The notes under the pieces are model-generated. The model did no database searches, had not been told where the DNA came from, and saw nothing but the letters and a program-made list of their open reading frames with translations. A program made the translations under genes and the position numbers. Below are positions 32,389 to 42,462 of a DNA stretch of 45,823 nucleotides, piece by piece. The stretch is from contig NZ_CAMYKH010000019.1 of NCBI RefSeq assembly GCF_947258935.1, positions 1 to 45,823 of the forward strand. Direction: 5' to 3'. Positions within the stretch are counted from its first letter, which is position 1. Each line of letters starts with the position of its first letter. The DNA is from an uncultured Muriicola sp. Its GTDB lineage: Bacteria; Bacteroidota; Bacteroidia; Flavobacteriales; Flavobacteriaceae.

Positions 32389-35300
32389 TTATAAAATCGA
32401 GAATCGGGATCTTGTTAAGCGGTAATTCATAATTCAACTGCATTTGCTGAGCATGCCTGTTAGGCTCGCCTATGTCAAAAAAGCCATCCCAAACATTTAA
32501 GTCCTGGTTGATCAGAGAATTGGGATTCCCTTCTTCTTCAAAGTAATTCCGAACAATATTATTATTAGAGGAGGTTAGATTTAGGCGCAATGATTTGGTG
32601 ATACTATAATTCAGGGCATACTGCCAATTGAATAAATAATTGCGTTGTTGTAACAAGGGTAACTCCAAACGTTCTACACCAGGTTCCAGCACATCCCTAA
32701 AGCGTTGTTGGTTGAATTGACGGTTAATATCAGATTGAACTGAGATACTTGTGGGCAACAGATTTAGGTTAAGGTCCTTAAGCCATTTCCAGTAGTCGCC
32801 GGTAAAAAGAGAATCTTTCTTTGCAAAAGGAGCTACAGAAACCGGTTTGAAATTGTGGTTGTAAATAAATCCTGTCTTTACGTTCTGATCCCGCAAATTG
32901 GCGATCTCAAAATCCCGATGCTCGGTTTCATTAAAGGAGTAATTAAATGTAAAGTTCTCTATATCGTAAAAATTGGCTTCCGCATCTTCTCCCCGGTTCT
33001 TTCGAACACCGATAAAATTAATACTGGTCCTTTTTGTATAATCCTCTGCCTGTTCACGGATCTCATCGGCTTCCTGTGCTGTAGCTGCAGTAGCGATCCT
33101 GTCGTCTAACTTAAGATCATCATAGACGGGGTCGAATTCCGGAGTCACTAATTGTTCTGAAATTCCATAATTAAACGGGATCTGCAGGTTCCAACTTTTT
33201 GGCAGTAGTTGGCCTAACTCAACATTGGTCACCACATCATATGAAACAGCATCTTCTCTTGATCTTTCATTGGGCATCTGGTCAATGGCTCCAAATCCCG
33301 AAGTGCTCTTGCTCCCTGTGGCGGACACATTCGCAAAATCGGCAATATTTCCATCAAAGGCTGCGATAGCTGCCCAACCGCCCTGGTTATCTAAGCCGGC
33401 TAAGCGCAATTCGTTAAACCATACTTCCGCTCTGGCAGGAGTATTATCAATGTTCTTAACACCCACCATCATGCTTCGGATGCTCCCAAGGGAGGGATTA
33501 CCACGGATACCGATCCGTATTTGCCCAAGCGTCCTTGGTGCAAACTCTGAGACCGAAACCACTTCCCCGTTTACGATCTCGTAATAGGCAACATCACCCA
33601 ATGTCTGATCTGATATGCCTTGTGACTTCACCTTTTTCAGATCATCCAGGGCAATATCCAATTCGTTGAAATCGGGCCATATATCCTCCGGAGAACTGGC
33701 TCCAAAAGGAGTGAATTGCAATGGTACTTCAATTTGATAATAGTTCTCTGAAAAGTCGGTCCCTATTCTTAGAAATCCAACAAGAGGAATATCATCATCC
33801 AGATAATCTGAATTCAGGATCTCTTCAGCATGCATAAACATTTTTAGGCGTTCGTACTGCCGTACATCTATATTCACATTCTTAAAAACTCCTCTGGAAT
33901 CTTCAGCTTCAAGATTTTCCACTACAAAAGAAAGCGATTGTTCATTCTGCCGTATGATGGTATTATTGTTATTCAGCTGTTCTCTGATAACTCCCGGGGG
34001 CAATACATAAGGGATAGGAATCCTGGAGTTATTCTCTTCAATATTCACTGTATTTACATCTACTATGGTATTATCATCCGATGGGTCGTCATTATTCTCC
34101 TGAAGGGTTTTGGTGTAATTCCTCCAATCGCCCCTAACAAGATCGAGGGTTGCAAAACGCAACACCACATCATCAGTAAAGCCGGTAAGGTACATCCTCA
34201 TAAAACTTATGGACCTGAAATCTGAGATGCCTCCCACGGCATCGGTGAAATCGCTTAAAGGAATTTTATACTGAATCCAACGTCTGTTCAATTGGGTGCC
34301 ATTAGGCAAATTTGGAGTAATGCCTTCTTTGATGTCTGTAACATAAGGATCATTTACCGTAGTGTTAGGCCTTATCTGAATGCGGTACTCATAGTAACTG
34401 TTGATGGTATTCATAGTAAGATCCCTGTCCACATCTTCCACATCTGGCAAGGTAGTAGACCCCCTGTTTGTATTGGTCACGGTGACAGGCGAGTTTCCAT
34501 CAACATTATTAAAGTCGAGATATCGTTCCAAAATACCCCCTTCACGATTCAAATAATATTGGTAGTTGTCCAATGCGGGGTCCTCTGCCGGACCGTTATA
34601 GCCCTGAATAGCTTCGTCTGCATCCGTTAACCCGTCAAAACCAAGATCTTGCAAGGCTCTGTTGGTCTCGTCCGCATCAAAAGCGTATACCAAAGATTGA
34701 GTAGCCGGTACCTTACCCCAAATAGTATTGGTGGTAAGATCATTGCTATTCACTCCCGGCAAACCATTCTCATATTGTTTTCGTCCATCGGCCAGGATAT
34801 CCTCAGAGATGTTTCCAAGGTTAAAGACCAATTCTCCGGTTCCTGTTGCAATACCATCCACATACGGATCCATCACCCAGAACTGTACAAATTCTACATT
34901 AGATTGCTCAAAATTTGTACTACTTAAGGAGCGCATGATACCTGCCCATTTCTCATTAGGCAATTCAGATCCAAAATTGGGGTTGGCGTTATAAGGTCCT
35001 TTTTGCGTTGGATAGTAGGCAAGATCCAGCGTATTCTGTACGGTTGTTTGTCCCTGGGCGATATCTACCTGCGGAAACACCTCATCAATAAAAACGCGAC
35101 GGGTTTCATTGGTTGAAAGATCATTATCTGAGACCCCCGAAGGTCTTTGATTCGTAAAAAATATAGGATCTATGGTATACCATGCCATCTTTGCTCTTTC
35201 ATATCCAACCTGTAGATCGGTCTCACCTTCGTTTAAAAATTCAAGTGGTGTACTTGCTAATGACCATCCCAGGGAAGAACGAATGTCTATAAGCGCCTGG

Positions 35301-37879
35301 GCTCCTTCAAAATCATCCAGATAGGTTGTCGTTTCGCCCATAAAATCGGCATTCTTTGGAGAATTTGGGATTAAATAGGCAACCTCACCCCTCAGGGAAA
35401 TATTAGAAGGTACATCTGTATCTATATTGGGTAGTTTGTTGACCAGGCGAGTTAAAAACGGGACTTCGGTAGAGAAGTTTCCATTAAGACCAAAAATGGT
35501 GTTGTTAACCGGTTCTATCCCGAAATTCGATTTTTGGGTTAAAGGCCGCTCATTTAAATTAAGGAGGGTACCTCCCAAGACAAATTTCTCATTGAACTGG
35601 TGTTCCACATTTACTCCGGTAAATCTTCGTGTTTGTTGGCCAAAAACAGCATTATTCTCTACTGAGATATTGATGGGTGTGTTAGAGGCTTGTAAACTTG
35701 GATCAAGGATCTGAACAGTCCCGGCCTGATAGTTAACCGTATAGTCTATCCCTTCCTGCAATTGTCTTCCACCTGCTGTAACTCTAACAGAGCCTCTGGG
35801 TACATTAAATGCTCCGATAGGTATTCCGTTACTTCCTTCAGATTTGTACCTTCCTTTTAGTCTGAATCGGTTTTTCTCAGCATCCTGAAGAGAAGAGGCC
35901 TTGGTGTTGGAGTACATGTTCCTGAAAACATACTTCTGCTGGTTAACATTATAGCCCTGATCATTAGCCACATCATAGGTTCCCCCGCCTAAGAGGTCAA
36001 ATAGGAATTCTCCAAAAGGTTCTACTTTGGTAAATATGATCTGCCCGCCCTGGGTATTAACGGTGATCCCGGGAACAAAATCGAAAAAACCATCCCCTCC
36101 TGGTTGCACGTCCCTGTACACGTTGAGTCGGTCCAGGTTAAAGACATCCAACAAAATTCGGTCCTCTAAGGGCTTTGGTGTTGATGGCCACCCCGTATTT
36201 GGATCTACCGGGGTGATATAGTTTCTTGGGGTTGGGTCGGAATACAGAATGTTCAATTTAAAATCGTCCTCACTCAACTGGAAAGCTCCTGTAGAATAAA
36301 TATTTTTCATCATCAGATCCCAAATAGGATCATTGACATTGGTAATATTACTTTTAAGTAACTTGAGGATCAGGGTGTTGTTTGTTATCACTGGCGTTAC
36401 TCCTCCTGCGACAGTGGTTGCATCCAAACCGCCATTGGCGAATTCCCCTACCTGGTATACTTCTCCGTTATAGGTATATTGAAAGGCTACCCCAAGCACT
36501 TCGTCATTGCTCAACCGCTGATTCAGGGATATGTAACCCAGCTGAGTATTATATTGGTAATCTCTGTTAGGTTCTAACTTTCTGGCATTTTCGAGTATAG
36601 CATAATCAAATCCCTGGTTGATCTGGTACCCCCCTGAAATATTAAACCCGCTTTCAACGGTTGCAATATCTCTAATGTCCGGGGTTAATGCACCTCCACT
36701 GTTAATAAGGGCCGGGTCAAAATCATTGGCTCCGTTCCTTGGCAGTTCGGGATTTGTTGCGGAGAAATTAAAAAAGCCCACCGGATCTCCATTGGCTATC
36801 CCTATACGAGTTTTCTCTTCCAGAGCCTCTCCATTTCGCACATTTAACGTTTGCTGACTCCGGTTGGTTACCCATACTTCTAATCGGGTGATCTGAACCT
36901 GACTTCGGATATACGGATAATTAGATAGCGCCTCATCGTATTGATCTCTGAAGTACTGGGCAAGATAGAAGTGCCTGTCCTCATCATAGTCTAGTGCGGT
37001 AAGTTCAAATTCGTTAAGTGTACCCCCACCCTGAGCCACTACTGTATTGTTTTGTGACCGTTGTTCTGAAAATACGGCAGTTACTGTGGTCTTACCAAAT
37101 TGCAATTGGGTCTTTACCCCAAAAAGACTTTGGGCCCCTGTAATGAGGGAACTGTTTAAAGGCATATTCACATTACCCACCTCAATTTTTTGAATTATAT
37201 CATCCTCGGTTGGTGTATAATCTAGTTTAACAAGGTTTTGAAAATCAAAGGTGGCTTCTGTATCGTAATTGGCGGTTACCTGCAGTCTTTCACCTACTTT
37301 ACCTAGCATACTTAAACTAATGCGCTGGTCAAAATCGAAGGAGAGATTGGTCCGGTTTCTGGGTGAGAGCGCCGGATTGTCATTCTTTTGCCAGATAACT
37401 CCCAGGTCCATAGCCACAGATCCTTGTGGAATTACTTCAATGGTATTACCTCCAAAAACAGATTCAAAAAAATTGTTGTTGACATAGAAATTAGGGAGCA
37501 GGTTTCTCCTTGCTTCTTCACTACCTTCTTTCTTGCCGGAATAAGCGTCTAGCTTTTCTTTAAAGTAAGACTTAATATTCTCCTTGCGTACCAGGTCCAT
37601 ATACTGGGCCGGAGTTAGGATCACGGGATAGTTTATGTCATATTCCCCAACGCTTTCCGTATAAATATACCGGTCTAGTTGAGGGTCATAGGTGTATTTG
37701 GAAACAATACTTTTGGGGTTTGGCATTTTAATCTTGCCGAGTGCAACTCCGGTTTGAACAGAGTCTACAGATTGTTCCCCAGTTTCCTGAGACCATGAAT
37801 ACCCGGCCCAAAGGAAAATGAAGGATAGGAAAAATAGCTTAAATGAAGATTTAAGAAAAGTTTTTGCCCCTTTTTTCAA
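32297..37879 (-). CDS. sprA: Type IX secretion translocon protein SprA, N-terminal four-fifths, frame disrupted at 32297
   Basis: 1,860 residues with a signal peptide (about 12-31, ending YSWSQ). SprA (Sov in Porphyromonas) is the giant 36-strand outer-membrane barrel that forms the pore of the type IX secretion system and is needed for gliding in Flavobacterium; relatives are about 2,400 residues. The frame ends prematurely at TAA (32297-32299), directly after the conserved DFDWQRG...GEDINTI region, and the rest of the barrel lies in another frame. ATG at 37879 follows the ruvA stop by 5 bases, so it is co-transcribed with ruvA and perhaps maeB, an arrangement usual in Flavobacteriaceae. If the break is real, a truncated barrel lacking its C-terminal strands would not be expected to work. 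Confidence 0.9.
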   Translation of the reverse strand: MKKGAKTFLKSSFKLFFLSFIFLWAGYSWSQETGEQSVDSVQTGVALGKIKMPNPKSIVSKYTYDPQLDRYIYTESVGEYDINYPVILTPAQYMDLVRKENIKSYFKEKLDAYSGKKEGSEEARRNLLPNFYVNNNFFESVFGGNTIEVIPQGSVAMDLGVIWQKNDNPALSPRNRTNLSFDFDQRISLSMLGKVGERLQVTANYDTEATFDFQNLVKLDYTPTEDDIIQKIEVGNVNMPLNSSLITGAQSLFGVKTQLQFGKTTVTAVFSEQRSQNNTVVAQGGGTLNEFELTALDYDEDRHFYLAQYFRDQYDEALSNYPYIRSQVQITRLEVWVTNRSQQTLNVRNGEALEEKTRIGIANGDPVGFFNFSATNPELPRNGANDFDPALINSGGALTPDIRDIATVESGFNISGGYQINQGFDYAILENARKLEPNRDYQYNTQLGYISLNQRLSNDEVLGVAFQYTYNGEVYQVGEFANGGLDATTVAGGVTPVITNNTLILKLLKSNITNVNDPIWDLMMKNIYSTGAFQLSEDDFKLNILYSDPTPRNYITPVDPNTGWPSTPKPLEDRILLDVFNLDRLNVYRDVQPGGDGFFDFVPGITVNTQGGQIIFTKVEPFGEFLFDLLGGGTYDVANDQGYNVNQQKYVFRNMYSNTKASSLQDAEKNRFRLKGRYKSEGSNGIPIGAFNVPRGSVRVTAGGRQLQEGIDYTVNYQAGTVQILDPSLQASNTPINISVENNAVFGQQTRRFTGVNVEHQFNEKFVLGGTLLNLNERPLTQKSNFGIEPVNNTIFGLNGNFSTEVPFLTRLVNKLPNIDTDVPSNISLRGEVAYLIPNSPKNADFMGETTTYLDDFEGAQALIDIRSSLGWSLASTPLEFLNEGETDLQVGYERAKMAWYTIDPIFFTNQRPSGVSDNDLSTNETRRVFIDEVFPQVDIAQGQTTVQNTLDLAYYPTQKGPYNANPNFGSELPNEKWAGIMRSLSSTNFEQSNVEFVQFWVMDPYVDGIATGTGELVFNLGNISEDILADGRKQYENGLPGVNSNDLTTNTIWGKVPATQSLVYAFDADETNRALQDLGFDGLTDADEAIQGYNGPAEDPALDNYQYYLNREGGILERYLDFNNVDGNSPVTVTNTNRGSTTLPDVEDVDRDLTMNTINSYYEYRIQIRPNTTVNDPYVTDIKEGITPNLPNGTQLNRRWIQYKIPLSDFTDAVGGISDFRSISFMRMYLTGFTDDVVLRFATLDLVRGDWRNYTKTLQENNDDPSDDNTIVDVNTVNIEENNSRIPIPYVLPPGVIREQLNNNNTIIRQNEQSLSFVVENLEAEDSRGVFKNVNIDVRQYERLKMFMHAEEILNSDYLDDDIPLVGFLRIGTDFSENYYQIEVPLQFTPFGASSPEDIWPDFNELDIALDDLKKVKSQGISDQTLGDVAYYEIVNGEVVSVSEFAPRTLGQIRIGIRGNPSLGSIRSMMVGVKNIDNTPARAEVWFNELRLAGLDNQGGWAAIAAFDGNIADFANVSATGSKSTSGFGAIDQMPNERSREDAVSYDVVTNVELGQLLPKSWNLQIPFNYGISEQLVTPEFDPVYDDLKLDDRIATAATAQEADEIREQAEDYTKRTSINFIGVRKNRGEDAEANFYDIENFTFNYSFNETEHRDFEIANLRDQNVKTGFIYNHNFKPVSVAPFAKKDSLFTGDYWKWLKDLNLNLLPTSISVQSDINRQFNQQRFRDVLEPGVERLELPLLQQRNYLFNWQYALNYSITKSLRLNLTSSNNNIVRNYFEEEGNPNSLINQDLNVWDGFFDIGEPNRHAQQMQLNYELPLNKIPILDFINAQYTYTSNFDWQRGGDAIREVTGEDINTI

Positions 37880-37884
37880 ACTAA

Positions 37885-38466
37885 TTACAAATTTTTCAGC
37901 GCATGTTTGATAATGTCCTCTACGCTTAGTGAAGCATCTTGGCCTAAAACCTTGTCTACCGCCTTTTCGGCTTGCTTTCTTTGAAAGCCAAGAACCTCTA
38001 AAGCAGATAACGCTTCTTCTTTATTTGTATTGTTCGAATTTGGGTAAACTTCGTCCAGATCGTAAATTTTTAAAACTTTGTCCTTAAGATCCAGAATTAC
38101 ACGTTGCGCTGTCTTAGCACCAATGCCCTTTATAGCCTGTATTGATGGGACATCCCCGGTGGCAATAGCATCCCTTATCTGAAATGGTGTCATGGAAGAA
38201 AGCATGGTCCTCGCCGTACTAGATCCTATCCCTGAGACAGACAAAAGCAATCTAAAGATCTCCCGCTCAGAAGCTTCCATAAATCCGAAAAGAGTATGGG
38301 CATCTTCTTTGATCTGTAAATGCGTGAAAAGCTGAATGTTTTCAGAACTTGGAAGTTGGGAAAAAGTATGCAACGAAATATTCACAAAATACCCCACCCC
38401 CCCACAATCTATTACCACATGTGTGGGATGTTTTTCTGTCAGCCTTCCTTTTAAATGAGTGATCAT
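37885..38466 (-). CDS. ruvA: Holliday junction branch migration protein RuvA
   Basis: 193 residues. Domain I is an OB-fold (MITHLKGRLTEK, GYFVNISLHTF); domain II has two helix-hairpin-helix motifs (LLSVSGIGSSTARTML and IQAIKGIGAKTAQRVILDLKDK); domain III is the C-terminal RuvB-binding helix bundle (ALEVLGFQRKQAEKAVDKVL). It binds four-way junctions and directs RuvB. It lies 38 bases after maeB and 5 bases before sprA on the same strand. I see no promoter in the gap, so it is probably read from upstream. Cytoplasmic. Confidence 0.96.
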   Translation of the reverse strand: MITHLKGRLTEKHPTHVVIDCGGVGYFVNISLHTFSQLPSSENIQLFTHLQIKEDAHTLFGFMEASEREIFRLLLSVSGIGSSTARTMLSSMTPFQIRDAIATGDVPSIQAIKGIGAKTAQRVILDLKDKVLKIYDLDEVYPNSNNTNKEEALSALEVLGFQRKQAEKAVDKVLGQDASLSVEDIIKHALKNL

Positions 38467-38504
38467 TGAATTGTTTTATACTGATTGAGATGTGTGAATT
38501 ACGC

Positions 38505-40805
38505 TTATTTTTTCACTCCTTTTTTAGCTTTTCTGCGCTTCTCCCGCTCCTGTGCGTCTATCACTGCCACCGCCGTCATATTAACCATTTCTTCTACACT
38601 TGCTCCTAATTGCAAGATATGCACCGGTCTTTTAAGACCCAACATAATAGGGCCTATGGTATCTGCTGCATGTAGCTCCTTGAGTAATTTATAGGTGATG
38701 TTTGCCGACTCCAGATTTGGAAAAATTAAGGTGTTGACCTTTTTTCCTGCCAGTTTTGAGAAAGGAAACTGACTTTGAAGAAGTTCTTTATTCAGCGCAA
38801 AATCGGTTTGGATCTCACCATCCACTACCAGATGCGGATCAGTTTCATGGAGAATGCGTACTGCCTCCTTCACTTTTCTTGAGTGTGGATGTTTCGAGGA
38901 TCCGAAATTTGAATAGGAGAGCAATGCTATAACCGGGTCAAAATCAAATGCCACAGCCAAATTTGCTGTCATCCTGGCTATCTCGGCTAATTCCTCGGCA
39001 GTTGGGTCTATGTTAATTGAGGTATCAGCCAGGAAAATAGGTCCCCGATTTGTGATCATGATATGGACCGTAGCTGCCTTAGAAACATTGGCCGCTCTGC
39101 CAATAACCTCAAATGCGGGTTTAATAGAAGATGCGTATGACCTGGAATACCCTGAAATCATCCCATCGGCATATCCTTCCAGGACCATCATTGAACCAAA
39201 ATAATTCCGTTCACGCATCCTGCTCTTTGCACTGTAAAGGGTAGCCCCATTACGCCTCCTTGCTTCCCAGTATTTATGAGCATAATGTGTTCTTTTCTCG
39301 AGTGAATTTTGCCCGTATTGGTCAATAATTTCAACCTCTGCATCAAATTCTAATTCCTTCTTCAATTCCGTTATAATCTCCTTGTTTCCCAATAATATAG
39401 GATGAGCTATACCTTCCTCATAGGCTATCTGCGCAGCCTTTAGTACATCTAGCTGGTCTGCTTCGGCAAAGATGATCTTCTTTGGATCGTTCTTTGCCCT
39501 GCCCATCAGCAAACGCATTACTTTATTATCCTCACCAGAGCGTTGATAAAGATCCTCCTTGTATTTATCCCAATCTGTTATAGGCAATTTGGCAACACCA
39601 CTTTCCATGGCAGCTCTGGCTACTGCGGGTGGAATTTCCGCAATTAGGCGCGGATCAAAAGGTTTTGGAATAATATACTCCCTTCCAAAAGTGAGTCTGG
39701 TTTCGCCATAGGCAATATTGACCTGTTCCGGAACGGGCTGTTTTGCAAGTTCAGCCAGTGCCTTTACAGCGGCCATTTTCATTTCTTCATTGATCTTTGT
39801 GGCACGAACATCGAGTGCACCACGAAAGATAAAAGGAAAGCCGAGCACATTATTCACCTGGTTAGGATGATCTGATCTTCCGGTAGCCATGATCACATCT
39901 TTCCTTGTTTTTACAGCGAGGCTGTACTTGATCTCCGGATCCGGATTGGCCATGGCAAAAACAATTGGATCATCCGCCATAGATTTCAGCATTGCCGGGG
40001 TCATTGTATCAGCGATTGAAAGACCAATAAATACATCTGCACCTTTTAGTGCATCCGCCAGGGTTTGAAAATCACGGTCTGTAGCAAATTCTTGTTTTTC
40101 AAGAGAAAGGTTATCACGATCCTTCCGAATTACTCCCTTCCTATCTACCATAATGATTTTATTGGCATCTGCCCCAAAGGCCTTGTAAAGTCTCGTACAG
40201 GAAATGGCTGCGGCACCTGCTCCACTGATCACTATTATTACATCCTGAATCTTTTTCTTTGCTATTTCCAAAGCGTTTATCAGTGCTGCAGAAGAGATGA
40301 TAGCCGTACCGTGCTGATCATCGTGCATTACAGGAATATCTAATTCCTCTTTTAATCGGCGTTCTATTTCAAAGGCTTCAGGAGCTTTGATGTCTTCCAG
40401 GTTGATGCCACCAAAAGAGGGAGCAATGATCTTTACGGTCTCAACAAACTTGTCAATATCCTTGGTATCTAATTCAATATCGATCGCGTCTAAATCGGCA
40501 AAAATCTTGAACAGCAGGCATTTTCCCTCCATTACAGGTTTTGAAGCTTCCGGACCAATATCTCCCAATCCTAAAACTGCCGTACCATTGGAGATAACGG
40601 CAACAAAATTTCCCTTAGCCGTGTATTTGTAAACATTCTCAACATTTTTTGCAATTTCTAAACATGGCTCTGCTACTCCGGGGGAGTAGGCCAATGCGAG
40701 ATCTCGCTGCGTAGCATAAGGTTTTGTAGGTACGACCTTGATCTTTCCAGGGGTAGGTTCGGCATGGTATATTAACGCTTCCCTTCTCTTCTTATCTTTC
40801 GCCAT
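38505..40805 (-). CDS. maeB: NADP-dependent malic enzyme with C-terminal phosphotransacetylase-like domain (MaeB type)
   Basis: 766 residues, the length of MaeB. Residues 1-430 form the malic enzyme: SPGVAEPCLEIA (41-52), metal site VMHDDQHGTA (159-168) and the nucleotide-binding GAGAAA at 195-200. Residues about 440-766 resemble phosphotransacetylase (KIIFAEADQLDVLKAA, SYSNFGSSKHP, GLKRPVHILQLGASVEEMVNM), which in MaeB proteins serves regulation by acetyl-CoA rather than catalysis. It converts malate to pyruvate, CO2 and NADPH. A -7 element TAAATTTG (40823-40830) and two tandem palindromes (40842-40889) precede it. Tail is basic (EKRRKAKKGVKK). Cytoplasmic. Confidence 0.96.
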   Translation of the reverse strand: MAKDKKRREALIYHAEPTPGKIKVVPTKPYATQRDLALAYSPGVAEPCLEIAKNVENVYKYTAKGNFVAVISNGTAVLGLGDIGPEASKPVMEGKCLLFKIFADLDAIDIELDTKDIDKFVETVKIIAPSFGGINLEDIKAPEAFEIERRLKEELDIPVMHDDQHGTAIISSAALINALEIAKKKIQDVIIVISGAGAAAISCTRLYKAFGADANKIIMVDRKGVIRKDRDNLSLEKQEFATDRDFQTLADALKGADVFIGLSIADTMTPAMLKSMADDPIVFAMANPDPEIKYSLAVKTRKDVIMATGRSDHPNQVNNVLGFPFIFRGALDVRATKINEEMKMAAVKALAELAKQPVPEQVNIAYGETRLTFGREYIIPKPFDPRLIAEIPPAVARAAMESGVAKLPITDWDKYKEDLYQRSGEDNKVMRLLMGRAKNDPKKIIFAEADQLDVLKAAQIAYEEGIAHPILLGNKEIITELKKELEFDAEVEIIDQYGQNSLEKRTHYAHKYWEARRRNGATLYSAKSRMRERNYFGSMMVLEGYADGMISGYSRSYASSIKPAFEVIGRAANVSKAATVHIMITNRGPIFLADTSINIDPTAEELAEIARMTANLAVAFDFDPVIALLSYSNFGSSKHPHSRKVKEAVRILHETDPHLVVDGEIQTDFALNKELLQSQFPFSKLAGKKVNTLIFPNLESANITYKLLKELHAADTIGPIMLGLKRPVHILQLGASVEEMVNMTAVAVIDAQEREKRRKAKKGVKK

Positions 40806-40822
40806 ACATTAAATTTAGAAAA

Positions 40823-40830
40823 CAAATTTA
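40823..40830 (-). promoter_or_regulatory. Bacteroidota -7 promoter element for maeB
   Basis: TAAATTTG on the minus strand fits TAnnTTTG exactly, 17 bases before the maeB ATG. Twenty bases upstream reads GTTCG rather than TTG. Confidence 0.5.
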
Positions 40831-40841
40831 AGAGTAATTCT

Positions 40842-40861
40842 TGGGATACGAACATATCCCA
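40842..40861. promoter_or_regulatory. Palindrome over the -33 region of maeB, candidate operator
   Basis: TGGGATA (40842-40848), six bases, TATCCCA (40855-40861): two perfect 7-bp arms. It covers the place where the -33 element of the maeB promoter should be, the usual position for a repressor site. No T tract follows. Confidence 0.45.
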
Positions 40862-40862
40862 G

Positions 40863-40889
40863 AATACTAATAGAAATCCTACTAGTATT
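40863..40889. promoter_or_regulatory. Second inverted repeat upstream of maeB
   Basis: AATACTAATAG (40863-40873), loop AAATC, CTACTAGTATT (40879-40889): 11-bp arms with one mismatch. It directly abuts the palindrome at 40842-40861. It could be an activator site or a transcript hairpin; it lacks a T tract and is 114 bases beyond the upstream gene's stop. Confidence 0.4.
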
Positions 40890-41002
40890 TGAAATTTTAT
40901 GTCAGACTATTCGATTGAAACTAGATCTGGTATATCTTTTTATACGCAAAAACAATCTAAAATCACTTTGCCGGCACAGCCTTTCCTCAGTCCTAAAGGA
41001 CC

Positions 41003-42319
41003 TTATTCCCGGACTTGTGCTTGCTTTACATTTAAGCGCATGGCTAATATAGCGGCAATAATAAAGAACCCTCCGGCAAAAAGTATCGCATTAATGGCAC
41101 TGCCCCCCAATAAATATTTGTAAATAGAGCCAAAGGTTAAGGTTTCAATCCCCATAGGTATCACAATCATCATATTTAAAATTCCCATGTAGACTCCCCT
41201 TCTTTCTTGAGGAACCACTTTTGAAACCATGGTATAAGGTATACCCATCATGGCGGCCCATCCTATTCCAAATAAAACCATAGGTGCTAATACGAGCAGG
41301 GAATTCTCAATAAATGGTATTGCGAAGAGTGCCAAGCCGGTACCCACCAGGCTAGCAGCGTATATTTTTTTACCCCCATATTTCAAAGTAAGCGGCACCA
41401 GGGCAAGCGCCACAACCATGGTGACTATATTATAGGTCAAACTCATTTGAGCGGACTGCGATGCAGCTTCCGATATACCATAACCCATTGTTTTCATAAA
41501 CAGTGGGGTAATGTATTGCCAATAAACAAAGAGTGCATACCATTGAAACAAATACACCGCGCTTATCTTCCACATAAACGATGGCATATCTCTTATAGCA
41601 CTTACTATTTCTGCAAAAGGCTTGGCAATACGGGCACCAATCGGTTGGCTCTTATCATGATTGATTTCTTCTAATTCCTCCGCGGAAGGAGGAATTTCAG
41701 GAGTCTTTAGAACAGACCATAAAACAGTAGTTATAGAAAGGACACCTCCTACATAGAAAGAATAATACATCCAGGTAGGAACAACATCTGTGCCTTCAAC
41801 GACCTCAGCACCAAATATCTTTTGAAATAAAACTATAGAACCCATGGCCAATAAGATACCAGCCCCTACGAATAAACTCTGCATTTGATACCCCAGGCTC
41901 ATCTGCTTTTCTGGTAATTTATCCCCTACAAAAGCACGATACGGTTCCATGGCCATATTGTTCCCCACATCCAAAATCCATAAAAGACCTACAGCAAACC
42001 AAAGTACTGGACTAGACGGAAAAACAAATAAACAAATACTTCCGATTAGCGCACCTATTAGAAAATAAGGCTTACGTCTTCCCCATTTTGGAGACCAGGT
42101 TTTATCTGACATTGCACCGATAATTGGCTGCACGATCAGACCCGTAACTGGACCCGCGATATTTAAAATAGGTAGCATTTCTTCAGAAGCACCTAAAAAT
42201 AAAAACAAAGGATTTATTGCGGTTTGTTGTAGTCCAAAACTATATTGGATTCCAAGAAAGCCAACGTTCATATTGAAGATTTGCCAAAAACCTAAGGTTG
42301 GCTTTTTAATTAAACTCAT
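41003..42319 (-). CDS. MFS sugar transporter, SLC45/sucrose-maltose type
   Basis: 438 residues with 12 predicted membrane helices. The loop between helices 2 and 3 reads SDKTWSPKWGRRKPYFLIG, close to the GRRRP-type loop of sucrose/maltose:H+ symporters, and MEPYRAFVGDKLPEKQMSLGYQMQSLFVGAG is typical of the bacterial and plant SLC45-like group. Flavobacterial relatives import maltose or other alpha-glucosides. No glycosidase or regulator of a maltose locus adjoins it, so the substrate is uncertain. It stands alone, with a weak promoter (TATATTTA) in the 143-base upstream gap. Inner membrane. Confidence 0.88.
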   Translation of the reverse strand: MSLIKKPTLGFWQIFNMNVGFLGIQYSFGLQQTAINPLFLFLGASEEMLPILNIAGPVTGLIVQPIIGAMSDKTWSPKWGRRKPYFLIGALIGSICLFVFPSSPVLWFAVGLLWILDVGNNMAMEPYRAFVGDKLPEKQMSLGYQMQSLFVGAGILLAMGSIVLFQKIFGAEVVEGTDVVPTWMYYSFYVGGVLSITTVLWSVLKTPEIPPSAEELEEINHDKSQPIGARIAKPFAEIVSAIRDMPSFMWKISAVYLFQWYALFVYWQYITPLFMKTMGYGISEAASQSAQMSLTYNIVTMVVALALVPLTLKYGGKKIYAASLVGTGLALFAIPFIENSLLVLAPMVLFGIGWAAMMGIPYTMVSKVVPQERRGVYMGILNMMIVIPMGIETLTFGSIYKYLLGGSAINAILFAGGFFIIAAILAMRLNVKQAQVRE

Positions 42320-42462
42320 AATGTGCGCAGTTTATTAAATTATGAATGCATTAGTAATCCTAATTAACAACCTTTCAATATAGGGTTTTATCATTGTTCT
42401 GAATAAGATCTTAAATATAAAGTTGAAATTTTTAAAACTAAATCGATGTAGTTACAATCCAA

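Noticed and set aside
31130-36857. Many plus-strand open frames of 60-120 codons opposite sprA
   Set aside because: They lie wholly within the strongly recognisable sprA frames and show no protein-like features.
40985-41005. Hairpin around TCCTAAAGGA at the end of the sugar transporter gene as a terminator
   Set aside because: The stem is four to five pairs and no T tract follows on the minus strand.
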